This document shows, one piece after another, positions 50,871-60,244 of a stretch of 64,000 bases of DNA (the first letter of the stretch is position 1; each line of letters opens with the position of its first letter). Source of the stretch: Lachnospiraceae bacterium. GTDB lineage: Bacteria; Bacillota; Clostridia; Lachnospirales; Lachnospiraceae. The notes below the pieces were generated by a model. It made no database searches and was not told the DNA's origin. It saw only the letters and a program-made list of their open reading frames with translations. The stretch lies in assembly GCA_009911035.1 (NCBI GenBank), contig QXWO01000022.1, positions 1 to 64,000 of the forward strand, given 5' to 3'. Position numbers and translations under genes: made by a program.

Positions 50871-53800
50871 ATGTATTTAAAGAGTATTGAAATTCATGGA
50901 TTTAAATCTTTTGCTAATAAAATCGTATTTAAATTCCACAACGGCATTACGGGGATCGTAGGGCCTAACGGAAGCGGAAAAAGCAATGTTGCGGATGCGG
51001 TCCGGTGGGTTTTAGGGGAGCAGAGGATCAAGCAGCTCCGGGGCGCGTCCATGCAGGACGTTATTTTTTCCGGCACGGAAATGCGTAAACCCTTAGGATA
51101 TGCCTATGTGGCCATCACACTGGATAATTCCGACCACCAGCTTGCCATTGACTTTGAGGAAGTGACTGTGGCAAGGAGGATCTACCGTTCCGGTGAGAGC
51201 GAATATCTTTTAAACGGTGCACCCTGCCGTTTAAAGGATGTAAACGAACTTTTTTATGATACGGGAATCGGTAAGGAAGGGTACTCCATTATCGGGCAGG
51301 GCCAGATCGAGAAAATCTTAAGCGGCAAACCGGAAGAAAGACGAGAGCTTTTTGACGAGGCTGCGGGTATTGTGAAGTTCAAGAAGCGCAAGGTGGCCGC
51401 CCAGAAAAAACTGGAGGATGAAAAGCAGAATTTAGTCCGTGTAAACGATATTCTTTCGGAACTGGAAAAGCAGACTGGACCGCTGGAGAAGCAGTCAGAA
51501 ACGGCCAGGATTTATTTAAAGAAAAAGGAGGAACTGAAAAAACTGGATGTAAATATGTTTCTCCTTGAAAATAACCGTCTCCAGGAGCAGTTAAAAACTG
51601 TACAGGAAAAATATGAGATTGCAAGCGGGGATTTGGAGCAGACCTCCGGCCAGTATGAGAAAATAAAAGAAGAATATGGGCAGATACAGGGTCAGATCGA
51701 AGCCTTGGAACAAGCCATTGAGACGGAGCGGACATCCCTTACGGATACCAGCGTCATGCGGGGAAAACTGGAAGGGGAGATAAATGTATTAAAGGAGCAG
51801 ATCAAGTCCGCCCAGAGCAATGAGGAACATTTTAAGTCCAGAAAAGAAGCAATTGCAAGGGAGATGAACGAAAAACTCCTGGATAAAGAAGGGATCTTAT
51901 CGGACAAGCAGGTGATTGACGGCCAAGTGGCAGAAATCGAAAAGACCAGAAATGAAGCCCGGGAAAAGCTGCTTGTGATCCAGGGACGGATGGAAGAATT
52001 AAACAGCTACATTGAATCCGGCAAGAACACCATCATAGAGGCTTTAAATTCCCGGGCTACCATCAAATCAAAGCTGGGACGTTATGATACCATGACGGAA
52101 CAGATCAACATACGCAAGGCGGAGCTTACCTCAAGACTTCTTCGCATCAAGTCAGACGAAGCCCAGCAGGAAGCGGTTATCTCACAGCTTCAGGAGGAAT
52201 TCGAGAAAATCAACGGGGAGATCCGTTCTTTAAATGATTCCCAAGAGCAGAAGGAAGAAAAACTTGCCCTAATCAGGGAGGAACTCTCCGGTAAAGACCA
52301 GAAACTGCGGGATGCACAGGTAAGTTACCATCAGGAGAAATCCAGACTGGAAGCCCTGACCAATCTGACAGAACGCTATGAAGGATACGGCGGCAGTGTC
52401 AAAAAAGTCATGGAGTGCAAGGAGAAGGAAAAAGGAATCATCGGCGTGGTAGCGGATATCATAAAGGTGGATAAGAAATATGAAACGGCCATTGAGACTG
52501 CCTTAGGAGGCAATATCCAGAATATTGTCACAGACGATGAGGAAACAGCCAAGCGGATGATTGCCTTTTTGAAACAGACCAAAGCAGGACGAGCCACTTT
52601 TCTGCCTCTTACCAGCATGATGCGTTCCCAGGAATTTAAAAATACGGATTCCCTAAAGGAAAAGGGGGTCATCGGCCTGGCAGATACCCTTGTATCCATA
52701 GACAGCAGGTACAGAAATGTGGCAAAGTCCCTGCTGGGGCGGATACTGGTGGTGGATACCGTTGACAATGCGGTAAAGATTGCAAAAAAGTTTAATTACG
52801 GTATCCGCATGGTAACACTGGAAGGAGAACTGCTGGCACCGGGCGGCGCAATCAGCGGCGGTGCATTTAAAAACAGCAGTAACCTTTTAGGGCGCAGAAG
52901 AGAAATCGAAGAATTAGAGGGCAGGGTCAGAAAATTTTTAAAGGAGATAGACATCCTTTTAAACGAAATAGAAATGACCAAGAAAGAGCGGAATAAACTC
53001 CGCTTAGATCTGGAGGAGGACAAAGCATCACTCCAGCGGAAATTTATCGAGCAGAATACCGCCCGGCTGAATGTCATAAAGGCCCAGGAACGGAAAGACG
53101 AAGCCTCCGAAGGGTCTGCGGAGCTGAAAGCGGAAGAAAGGGAAATTGAAACCCAGATCGAAGAAATCAGGGCAAATAAGCGGGAAATCTTACAGGAGCT
53201 GGAAGATTCTGAACTGCTGGAGAAAAAGACAGAACAGGAAATAAGGAAATTCCAGACGGAACTGGATGAAAAGCGCAAGGAGGAATCGGAACAGTCCGCC
53301 CATGTATCAGAATGGGATGTGGAAGTGGAAAAGATGCTCCAGCAGCAGCAGTTCCACCAGCAGAATGTGAACCGTATCGATGGGGAGATCGACAGGTTTG
53401 CGAAAGAGATGCAGGAGGTCGAGGAAGGTCTTAAGAAGGGCAGTGAGGATATGGCTGCAAAGCTTGAAAACATCGCTGCCATAGAGGAGACGGTTGCATC
53501 TTCCCACACCATTCAGGGAGACACGGAAAAGAAGCTGCGGGAGGATATGGAAACCAAGGAAAAACTGGCCCAAAAGCAAAAGAGTTTCTTTGCGGACAGG
53601 GAAGCTTTGTCGGAGAAGATGACAGGGCTTGACAAGGAAGTGTACCGACTCAATTCCCAGAAGGAGAAATATCAGGAGGCATTGGAGAGCCAGATCAACT
53701 ATATGTGGGATGAGTATGAAATCACCCTCTCTGACGCAGCAGCCTTACGGAATGAGGAGATGACGGATCTATCTGCCATGAAGAAGGACATTTCGGCTCT

Positions 53801-54431
53801 GAAAGAGCAGATAAAGAAGCTGGGAGACGTTAACGTGAATGCCATTGAGGACTATAAAAACCTTATGGAGCGCTACCAGTTTTTAAAGACCCAGCATGAT
53901 GATCTGGTGGAGGCAGAAAAGACCCTGGAGGGCATTATCCTTGAACTGGATACCGCCATGCGTAAACAGTTTCATGATAAGTTTGCAGAGATTGGAAGGG
54001 AATTTGACAAGGTATTCAAGGAATTATTCGGCGGGGGCAAGGGCACACTGGAACTGATGGAGGACGAGGACGTTCTGGAAGCGGGCATCCGTATCATCGC
54101 CCAGCCGCCCGGAAAGAAGCTTCAGAATATGATGCAGCTTTCCGGCGGGGAGAAGGCACTTACAGCCATAGCTCTTTTGTTTGCCATCCAGAATCTGAAG
54201 CCTTCGCCTTTTTGTCTGCTGGACGAGATTGAGGCGGCGCTGGATGAAAATAATGTAACCCGGTTTGCGAAATATTTACATAAGCTTACAAAGAGCACCC
54301 AGTTCATTGTAATTACCCACAGGAGGGGGACCATGGAGAAGGCCGACAGGCTTTACGGTATCACCATGCAGGAGAAGGGAATCTCCACTCTGGTAAGCGT
54401 AAATCTGATTGATAAGGAGTTGGATGACTGA
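50871..54431 (+). CDS. smc: Chromosome segregation SMC protein
   Basis: A 1186-residue SMC that forms the condensin-like complex with ScpA/ScpB. Walker A 'GPNGSGKSN' lies near residue 32. Long coiled coils flank a hinge (about 510-640; 'YEGYGGSVKKVMECKEKEKG', 'AIETALGGNIQNIVTDDEE', in part). The C-terminal head has signature 'LSGGEKALTAIALLF' and Walker B 'FCLLDEIEAALDENN'. ATG 50871 gives the canonical 'MYLKSIEIHGFKSF' start; the frame extends ten codons into rnc. The stop overlaps ftsY (TGATG). Confidence 0.97.
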   Translation: MYLKSIEIHGFKSFANKIVFKFHNGITGIVGPNGSGKSNVADAVRWVLGEQRIKQLRGASMQDVIFSGTEMRKPLGYAYVAITLDNSDHQLAIDFEEVTVARRIYRSGESEYLLNGAPCRLKDVNELFYDTGIGKEGYSIIGQGQIEKILSGKPEERRELFDEAAGIVKFKKRKVAAQKKLEDEKQNLVRVNDILSELEKQTGPLEKQSETARIYLKKKEELKKLDVNMFLLENNRLQEQLKTVQEKYEIASGDLEQTSGQYEKIKEEYGQIQGQIEALEQAIETERTSLTDTSVMRGKLEGEINVLKEQIKSAQSNEEHFKSRKEAIAREMNEKLLDKEGILSDKQVIDGQVAEIEKTRNEAREKLLVIQGRMEELNSYIESGKNTIIEALNSRATIKSKLGRYDTMTEQINIRKAELTSRLLRIKSDEAQQEAVISQLQEEFEKINGEIRSLNDSQEQKEEKLALIREELSGKDQKLRDAQVSYHQEKSRLEALTNLTERYEGYGGSVKKVMECKEKEKGIIGVVADIIKVDKKYETAIETALGGNIQNIVTDDEETAKRMIAFLKQTKAGRATFLPLTSMMRSQEFKNTDSLKEKGVIGLADTLVSIDSRYRNVAKSLLGRILVVDTVDNAVKIAKKFNYGIRMVTLEGELLAPGGAISGGAFKNSSNLLGRRREIEELEGRVRKFLKEIDILLNEIEMTKKERNKLRLDLEEDKASLQRKFIEQNTARLNVIKAQERKDEASEGSAELKAEEREIETQIEEIRANKREILQELEDSELLEKKTEQEIRKFQTELDEKRKEESEQSAHVSEWDVEVEKMLQQQQFHQQNVNRIDGEIDRFAKEMQEVEEGLKKGSEDMAAKLENIAAIEETVASSHTIQGDTEKKLREDMETKEKLAQKQKSFFADREALSEKMTGLDKEVYRLNSQKEKYQEALESQINYMWDEYEITLSDAAALRNEEMTDLSAMKKDISALKEQIKKLGDVNVNAIEDYKNLMERYQFLKTQHDDLVEAEKTLEGIILELDTAMRKQFHDKFAEIGREFDKVFKELFGGGKGTLELMEDEDVLEAGIRIIAQPPGKKLQNMMQLSGGEKALTAIALLFAIQNLKPSPFCLLDEIEAALDENNVTRFAKYLHKLTKSTQFIVITHRRGTMEKADRLYGITMQEKGISTLVSVNLIDKELDD

Positions 54432-55366
54432 TGGCAGGATTTTTCAGCAGATTAAAAGAGGGACTTAGCAAGACAAGGGACAATATTGTCCATGGGATTG
54501 ACTCTGTTTTCAGCGGATTTTCTTCCATAGACGAAGAATTTTATGAGGAACTGGAAGAAATACTGATCATGGGGGATATCGGCGTCAACGCAACAGGGGA
54601 TATTCTTGAGCGGCTGCGGCGTCAGGTGAAGGAAAACCACATCAAAGAACCGGCCCGGTGTAAGGAGTTCCTGATTGAAAGCATCAGGGAGCAGATGAAA
54701 GTGGAGGAAACCGCCTATGAATTTGAGCAGCAGCAGTCGGTGGTGCTGGTTATTGGCGTCAACGGTGTGGGAAAGACCACTTCCGTAGGTAAGCTGGCAG
54801 GGCTTTTAAAGAACCGGGGAAGGAAAGTGCTGATTGCAGCGGCGGACACTTACCGGGCGGCTGCCTGTGAGCAGCTCACCGAATGGGCGAACCGTGCAGG
54901 AGTGGATATCATTACTGGGGCACAGGGGGCAGACCCCTCCAGTGTGGTGTATGATGCAGTGAGCGCGGCGAAGGCAAGGCATGTGGATGTGCTGATCTGT
55001 GACACGGCAGGCAGGCTCCACAATAAAAAGAACCTGATGGAAGAATTAAAGAAAATGAACCGTATCATTGACAGGGAATTTCCAGGGGTGCACAGGGAAA
55101 ATTTAATTGTGCTGGACGGAACTACTGGGCAGAATGCCTTGAACCAGGCACGGGAATTTGGAGAGACTGCCAGCCTGACAGGAATTATCCTTACCAAGAT
55201 GGACGGCACTTCCAAAGGAGGCATTGCCGTGGCAATCCAGTCGGAACTGAACATTCCTGTTAAGTATATAGGGGTGGGGGAAAAGCTGGACGATTTACAG
55301 AAATTTGATTCAGAGCAGTTCGTCAATGCGCTTTTTGATGTTGACGTGCAGGACAGTGATATGTGA
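54431..55366 (+). CDS. ftsY: Signal recognition particle receptor FtsY
   Basis: The 311-residue SRP receptor GTPase docks SRP-ribosome complexes at the membrane. Its N-domain is at about 1-95, and its G-domain has 'GVNGVGKTTSVGKLA' (P-loop), 'AADTYRAAACEQL', 'CDTAGRLHNKKNLMEEL' and 'LTKMDGTSKGG'. It lacks a long acidic A-domain, as usual in Firmicutes. It overlaps the smc stop. Its partner Ffh is encoded 5 kb downstream. Confidence 0.97.
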   Translation: MAGFFSRLKEGLSKTRDNIVHGIDSVFSGFSSIDEEFYEELEEILIMGDIGVNATGDILERLRRQVKENHIKEPARCKEFLIESIREQMKVEETAYEFEQQQSVVLVIGVNGVGKTTSVGKLAGLLKNRGRKVLIAAADTYRAAACEQLTEWANRAGVDIITGAQGADPSSVVYDAVSAAKARHVDVLICDTAGRLHNKKNLMEELKKMNRIIDREFPGVHRENLIVLDGTTGQNALNQAREFGETASLTGIILTKMDGTSKGGIAVAIQSELNIPVKYIGVGEKLDDLQKFDSEQFVNALFDVDVQDSDM

Positions 55367-55478
55367 ACGGTGCGGAAGGGATTTACATGTAACGGTTTAG
55401 ATTCCGGGAATGATTTTTGGTCACCCGCTGGCTGTTACGGAATGGAACCTTTTACCGGATGTAAGAAGGGTGATTGTG

Positions 55479-56702
55479 ATGGATGATAAAATGTTGACAC
55501 TGGAAAAATTTGAGGAAGCATCGGAAACGGTGAAAAAGGTGGCGCAGGAGACGAAACTGGTATACAGCGACTTCTACAGTGCACAGACAGAAAACAAGAT
55601 TTATCTAAAGCCTGAAAATATGCAGTTTACCGGGGCATATAAGCTAAGAGGTGCTTATTATAAATTAAGTACCCTCTCAAAGGAGGAGCGGGATAAGGGA
55701 CTTATCACGGCCTCCGCAGGCAATCATGCCCAGGGGGTGGCCTATGCAGCAAAATGTTATGGTGCGAAGGCGGTCATAGTAATGCCAACCACTACGCCGC
55801 TTATCAAGGTAAACCGCACCAAGAATTATGGTGCGGAGGTTGTGCTTTTCGGAGATGTGTATGACGAAGCCTGTGAGTATGCCTACAGTCTCGCAAAGGA
55901 AAAGGGATATACCTTTATCCACCCCTTTGACGACCCGGCAGTGGCTACCGGACAGGGAACCATTGCCATGGAAATTTTTAAGGAGCTTCCGCTGGTGGAT
56001 TATATTCTGGTGCCTGTGGGCGGCGGCGGTCTTGCCACAGGAGTCTCCACCCTTGCAAAACTTTTAAATCCCAAGATCAAAGTTATCGGCGTGGAACCGG
56101 AAGGGGCAGGCTGCCTGAAAGCTTCCATTGACGCCGGAAAAGTCGTTACTTTAGATCATGTGAGTACCATTGCGGACGGTACTGCAGTAAAGACGCCGGG
56201 GGAGAATATTTTCCCGTATTTGTGCAAAAATCTCGATGATATTATAACGATTCCTGATGAAGAACTAGTGGTGGCTTTCCTGGATATGGTGGAGAACCAC
56301 AAGATGGTAGTGGAAAATTCAGGGCTTCTCACGGTGGCGGCATTAAAGCATCTGAATGTGAAGAAGAAAAAGGTGGTGGCCATCTTAAGCGGCGGAAACA
56401 TGGATGTGATCACCATGTCCAGCGTGGTACAGCAGGGGCTTATTTTGAGGGACAGGATTTTTACGGTATCGGTACTTCTTCCTGATAAGCCGGGCGAGTT
56501 GAGCCATGTGGCAGATGTGATAGCCAAAGAAAGCGGAAATGTGATTAAACTGGAACATAACCAGTTCGTTTCCATCAACAGGAATGCCGCTGTGGAGCTG
56601 CGCATTACCCTGGAAGCCTTTGGAACGGAACATAAGCATCAGATTATACAGGCATTAGAGCGCAATGGATATAAGCCCAGGCTGGTGCGGGCGAACATTT
56701 AA
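55479..56702 (+). CDS. ilvA: Threonine ammonia-lyase (threonine dehydratase) with ACT domain
   Basis: A 407-residue PLP enzyme deaminating threonine to 2-oxobutanoate. The PLP lysine is K55 in 'FTGAYKLRGAYYKL', with 'TASAGNHAQGVAYAAK' and the phosphate-binding 'VPVGGGGLATG'. A single C-terminal ACT domain (about 328-407, 'VLLPDKPGELSHVADVI') matches the shorter tdcB/catabolic-like class rather than the two-ACT IlvA; feedback control by isoleucine or another ligand is possible. ATG 55479 follows AAGGGTG; the frame is open 23 codons upstream. Gene symbol is by family. Confidence 0.9.
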   Translation: MDDKMLTLEKFEEASETVKKVAQETKLVYSDFYSAQTENKIYLKPENMQFTGAYKLRGAYYKLSTLSKEERDKGLITASAGNHAQGVAYAAKCYGAKAVIVMPTTTPLIKVNRTKNYGAEVVLFGDVYDEACEYAYSLAKEKGYTFIHPFDDPAVATGQGTIAMEIFKELPLVDYILVPVGGGGLATGVSTLAKLLNPKIKVIGVEPEGAGCLKASIDAGKVVTLDHVSTIADGTAVKTPGENIFPYLCKNLDDIITIPDEELVVAFLDMVENHKMVVENSGLLTVAALKHLNVKKKKVVAILSGGNMDVITMSSVVQQGLILRDRIFTVSVLLPDKPGELSHVADVIAKESGNVIKLEHNQFVSINRNAAVELRITLEAFGTEHKHQIIQALERNGYKPRLVRANI

Positions 56703-56722
56703 GGCCAGACGCATATATTTTC

Positions 56723-56762
56723 AAAGAAAAACCGCATACTATGGTATGTGGTTTTTCTTTGA
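56723..56762. terminator. Strong terminator after ilvA
   Basis: A 17-base stem AAAGAAAAACCGCATAC / GTATGTGGTTTTTCTTT with one G-U pair and a TATG loop. The A-rich and T-rich flanks could make it work in both directions. Confidence 0.9.
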
Positions 56763-56771
56763 TTTAACAGA

Positions 56772-56838
56772 AGGATGTCTGGCAAGGCCAGGCATCCGCT
56801 GTTTACAATAAGCTGTCCTGCAGGGGCAGTATCTGACA
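56772..56838. repeat. Hairpin plus intergenic repeat copy (TTACAATAAG family)
   Basis: GGATGTCTGGC-AAG-GCCAGGCATCC forms an 11-base hairpin. It is followed by GCTGTTTACAATAAGCTG, then TCCTGCAGGGGCAGTATCTG, ending just before the yitT ribosome binding site. It resembles the copies at 26113 and 62379. Confidence 0.55.
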
Positions 56839-56848
56839 GGAGAGAAAT

Positions 56849-57706
56849 ATGCGTACTGGAAATCTTTTAAAAAAATATCTTACAATCACACTGGCTTCCA
56901 TCGTATTTGGAGCGGGGATCAGTCTTTTTATTGATCCCAATAATCTTGCGCCGGGCGGTGTGTCCGGGCTTTCCATTATTTTAAACCGTCTGGTCCCGGT
57001 GGAAACGGGGACCTTGTTTTTACTTATCAATATACCAATCATACTTTTGGGGATGTGGAAATTCGGGTTTAAATTTATTTTTTCCACCCTGTATGCAATT
57101 TTTGCTATTTCCGTGTTTACCAATTGGTTTGAGCGGATGCAGCCCTGCACCAGTTCTCCTCTTTTAGGAGCTGTGTTCGGGGGCAGTCTTGTGGCAGCAG
57201 GCATAGGGTTCGTGATGCGGGCCGGGGGTACCACAGGAGGGACGGATATTCTGGTAAAATGTATGAAGCTGAAAAAGCCCCATCTGAAAACAGGTACTAT
57301 TTTTTTGGCCATAGATTCTGTTATCATCGGAATCGGGGGACTTGTTTTCGGGAATGTAGAAGGGGTTTTGTACAGCATTATATCTGCAGCGGCAACTTCC
57401 CGGGTGCTGGATTTGATTTTATACGGAAGGGATGAGGCAAGGCTGATTTATATTATCAGCAATTATGCGGAGGCAATCACGGAACGGATTTTACAGGAAC
57501 TGCATACCGGTGTCACTTATCTGAAAGGAGCCGGGGCCTACAAGAAGGAGGAAAAGCAGATCATCCTGTGTGTGGTAAAAAAAACAGGGGCATATAAAGT
57601 GGAGGAGATCGTAAAACAGGAGGATGAAAATGCATTCATGATTGTTTCCAACGCAAAGGAGATATACGGGGAGGGGTATAAGAGTTATTTTGGAGAGAAA
57701 CTGTGA
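56849..57706 (+). CDS. YitT family membrane protein (DUF161/DUF2179)
   Basis: A 285-residue protein with about five hydrophobic segments in the first 200 residues ('GAGISLFIDPNNLAPGGVSG', 'VMRAGGTTGGTDILVKCM') and a C-terminal soluble DUF2179 domain (about 215-280; 'GVTYLKGAGAYKKEEKQIIL'). Function in the family is not established. AGGAGAG precedes the ATG. It is followed by a separate promoter for the lysozyme gene. Confidence 0.92.
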   Translation: MRTGNLLKKYLTITLASIVFGAGISLFIDPNNLAPGGVSGLSIILNRLVPVETGTLFLLINIPIILLGMWKFGFKFIFSTLYAIFAISVFTNWFERMQPCTSSPLLGAVFGGSLVAAGIGFVMRAGGTTGGTDILVKCMKLKKPHLKTGTIFLAIDSVIIGIGGLVFGNVEGVLYSIISAAATSRVLDLILYGRDEARLIYIISNYAEAITERILQELHTGVTYLKGAGAYKKEEKQIILCVVKKTGAYKVEEIVKQEDENAFMIVSNAKEIYGEGYKSYFGEKL

Positions 57707-57724
57707 ATTGGTAAGGATAAACAA

Positions 57725-57753
57725 TTGAAAAAGATTTGATTTCATACTATACT
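57725..57753 (+). promoter_or_regulatory. Promoter of the GH25 lysozyme gene
   Basis: TTGAAA (57725-57730), 17-base spacer, TATACT (57748-57753), about 50 bases before the ATG at 57806. Confidence 0.65.
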
Positions 57754-57805
57754 AGACCATGTAGAAAAGACGCATTTTTACCGGAAAGGTTCAGAAGAAA
57801 AGAAA

Positions 57806-58900
57806 ATGAATGTGAAAGCCATGAGAAGAAACAGAAGAAAACAGAAAATCAGCCTGATTACCAATATTATTTTCAGCCTGATCACTTTGAGCGCCCTGAC
57901 AGGATGCATTATTCTGCTTTTACAGAATTACAGCCTGCGGAACCGGAGCCAGGAAGCCATGAGCAGAATAGAGGAATTTGAGAGTATCAGGGAGGAATTT
58001 AAATACAGCCAGGCTGACCTTGATTCCTATACTCAGGAGGCGGCTGCGGCGGGGAGCACGGCAGGGAAAGAAGAAGTTTTAGGGGAGCTAAAGCAGAGAA
58101 TTCTCGGCGGTGAGAGTACGGTAGCGGTATTCCGCAGCCTTTTCCCGGAGGATGTAGTGGTTTATGCTGACGGGGGATATCATTTCTTTCCCATTTCCGA
58201 TTCTTTAAAAAAACACAATTATGTATATGACAATTTTGTAAAGCAGGATAACGGAGAGGTGGTCTATATGGATGACACCCAGGAAATCCATTCGGCAAAA
58301 GGCATTGATGTCTCCAGGCATCAGGGGAAAATCGACTGGGACAGGGTTGGCGGAAACGATATTTCTTATGCCTTTATCCGTGCAGGCTACCGGGGCAGTT
58401 CAGAGGGCAAGCTGGTGGAGGACGAATATTTTGAGGACAATATAAAGGGCGCTCTGGATAATGACATTGCCGTTGGGATTTATTTTTATACCCAGGCTGT
58501 GACGGAAAAAGAAGCGGAGGAGGAAGCAGAGTTTGTGCTGGATCTGATCAAGGATTATGATATCTCCTACCCGGTGGTGCTGGATTTGGAAGAAACTGGG
58601 AGTGATACAGCAAGAACTGCCGAAATGACGAAGGAGGAATACACAAAAGCGGCAGTTGCCTTTTGCAAAACCATCCAGTCAGCAGGCTATACACCCATGA
58701 TTTATGGGAACTTAAAGACATTTATGATTATGCTGGACATGGAGCAGATTGAAGAATATGACAAATGGTTTGCCTACTATGACACACCTGTTTATTTCCC
58801 CTATGATTTTGCCATCTGGCAGTATTCTTCCAAGGGAAGCGTCGGCGGAGTCAATGGTGACGTGGATTTGAATGTGTGCATGAAAGACTATTTACAGTAA
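57806..58900 (+). CDS. GH25 family lysozyme, membrane anchored
   Basis: A 364-residue protein with a basic cytoplasmic start, a membrane segment at about 16-40 and a spacer helix. A C-terminal GH25 muramidase domain (about 165-364) follows. Catalytic-type motifs are 'AKGIDVSRHQGKIDW' and the DxE in 'VVLDLEETG', plus 'FIRAGYRGSSEG', 'GIYFYTQAV' and 'IWQYSSKG'. It should cut peptidoglycan at the outer face of the membrane. The araC gene follows after 13 bases and is probably co-transcribed. Confidence 0.92.
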   Translation: MNVKAMRRNRRKQKISLITNIIFSLITLSALTGCIILLLQNYSLRNRSQEAMSRIEEFESIREEFKYSQADLDSYTQEAAAAGSTAGKEEVLGELKQRILGGESTVAVFRSLFPEDVVVYADGGYHFFPISDSLKKHNYVYDNFVKQDNGEVVYMDDTQEIHSAKGIDVSRHQGKIDWDRVGGNDISYAFIRAGYRGSSEGKLVEDEYFEDNIKGALDNDIAVGIYFYTQAVTEKEAEEEAEFVLDLIKDYDISYPVVLDLEETGSDTARTAEMTKEEYTKAAVAFCKTIQSAGYTPMIYGNLKTFMIMLDMEQIEEYDKWFAYYDTPVYFPYDFAIWQYSSKGSVGGVNGDVDLNVCMKDYLQ

Positions 58901-58913
58901 ATCAAAAAACTTT

Positions 58914-59795
58914 ATGTTTTTTGGAAAAAGAGGAATAGGAAGCGGTTCAGACATGGAAGGAATCCGGGACTCAGTAAAAAGCGGATATCTGATGGAGAAA
59001 TTCAGGCTGTTTCACTTAAAAGACAACAGCCCGGGCGAGTATGCCTACCACTACCATGATTTTCATAAATTGATCTGGTTCATCAAAGGGGATGTGGAAT
59101 ATCATATTGAGGGAAAAAGCTACAGGCTGGAACCCCACGACATCCTGCTGGTAAATAAAGGGGAAATACATAAGCCTTTTGTCAATGCTGATATCACATA
59201 TGAAAGGTATGTTTTTTATATTTCCAGCGAGTATCTGGAAGAACATTCGGAGGAGGAAAGCAGTCTTGATTTGTGTTTTCTCATGTCCCGGAAAGAACAG
59301 GGACATGTGATCCGTTTATCCCCCGCCTTAAGCAGAACTTTATTTGAGACAGTAAAGCTTCTTGAGAAGGCAGAAAGCGGGAACGAATATGCAGGGGAGA
59401 TGTACAGCAGGATACTTTTTCTGAAACTGCTGATTGAACTTAACAGATGCTGCATTGATAATCCGGAGGTGTTCCACAAGACTGCCAGATACGATAAAAA
59501 GATTGTGGAGATGATCCACTATATCAATGAAAATCTGGCGGAGGATCTAACCATAGAGACACTGTCCGTACAGTTTTATTTAAGTAAGTATCATATGATG
59601 CGGAAATTTAAGGAAGAAACAGGATACTCCATGCATCAGTATATACTGGAGAAGCGGATACTTGCGGCAAAGAATCTGATACTGGCAGGGGCGCCCGCCA
59701 CGGTTGCAAGCCTGGAGTGCGGGTTTAAGGATTATTCAACCTTCAGCAGGGCATATAAGAAACTGCTGGGGCAGTTACCTTCACAAAGTTATTGA
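58914..59795 (+). CDS. AraC-family transcriptional regulator with cupin sensor
   Basis: A 293-residue protein with an N-terminal cupin ligand-binding domain (about 25-165; 'YHYHDFHKLIWFIKGDVEYH', 'LLVNKGEIHKPF') and a C-terminal AraC DNA-binding domain (about 195-290) with two helix-turn-helix units ('LSKYHMMRKFKEETGYSMHQ', 'ECGFKDYSTFSRAYKKLLG'). Candidate starts are 58914, 58953 and 58992; none has a strong ribosome binding site, so the start is uncertain. It may control the upstream lysozyme gene; the inducer is unknown. Confidence 0.88.
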   Translation: MFFGKRGIGSGSDMEGIRDSVKSGYLMEKFRLFHLKDNSPGEYAYHYHDFHKLIWFIKGDVEYHIEGKSYRLEPHDILLVNKGEIHKPFVNADITYERYVFYISSEYLEEHSEEESSLDLCFLMSRKEQGHVIRLSPALSRTLFETVKLLEKAESGNEYAGEMYSRILFLKLLIELNRCCIDNPEVFHKTARYDKKIVEMIHYINENLAEDLTIETLSVQFYLSKYHMMRKFKEETGYSMHQYILEKRILAAKNLILAGAPATVASLECGFKDYSTFSRAYKKLLGQLPSQSY

Positions 59796-59835
59796 AAAGT
59801 CAGAGTCCCTGCCGCCTATGAAAAGAAATTATCAG

Positions 59836-59870
59836 CCTGTCAAGGGATTTTGCTTGACAGGTTTTCTTTT
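59836..59870 (+). terminator. Terminator after the araC-type gene
   Basis: CCTGTCAAG (59836-59844) pairs with CTTGACAGG (59853-59861) around an eight-base loop, followed by TTTTCTTTTTT. Confidence 0.85.
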
Positions 59871-59882
59871 TTGTAGTATGCT
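59854..59882 (+). promoter_or_regulatory. Promoter of ylxM-ffh embedded in the upstream terminator
   Basis: TTGACA (59854-59859) is part of the 3' arm of the terminator stem. With a 17-base spacer it is followed by TATGCT (59877-59882). The AGGTGAT ribosome binding site begins six bases later, so the leader would be very short. Confidence 0.5.
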
Positions 59883-59899
59883 CTTTTAGGTGATAAGAG

Positions 59900-60241
59900 A
59901 TGGAAAAGATTGTTGAGCAGGGACTTTTGTATGATTTTTATGGGGAATTACTGACAGAGCATCAGAAGAAGATTTATGAAGATGTGGTGTATCATGATTT
60001 TTCATTCTCGGAAATCGCCCAGGCAAATGGTATTTCCCGCCAGGGAGTCCATGATATGGTCAGGCGGTGCAACCACATTCTTGAAGAATATGAGGACAGA
60101 CTGCATTTAGTTGCACGGTTTATGAAAATAAAGGAAAATGTCGGCATGCTTTTGGAGCTGACGGATGATCCGGAACTGGCAAGGGATGAGCTGGCAAAAG
60201 AGGTCAGGCTTATATCCCGCCAGATATTAGAGGAGCTTTGA
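59900..60241 (+). CDS. ylxM: YlxM helix-turn-helix protein of the SRP operon (UPF0122)
   Basis: A 113-residue UPF0122 protein with a sigma-like helix-turn-helix (about 17-65; 'LTEHQKKIYEDVVYHDFSFS', 'EIAQANGISRQGVHDMVRR'). YlxM is encoded before ffh across Firmicutes and is reported to modulate SRP function in some species. Its stop is three bases before the ffh ATG, indicating coupling. AGGTGAT precedes the start. Confidence 0.93.
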   Translation: MEKIVEQGLLYDFYGELLTEHQKKIYEDVVYHDFSFSEIAQANGISRQGVHDMVRRCNHILEEYEDRLHLVARFMKIKENVGMLLELTDDPELARDELAKEVRLISRQILEEL

Positions 60242-60244
60242 TTT

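Noticed and set aside
57736-57981. 81-codon frame before the GH25 lysozyme
   Set aside because: It overlaps the promoter and the lysozyme start in another frame and has low-complexity translation.
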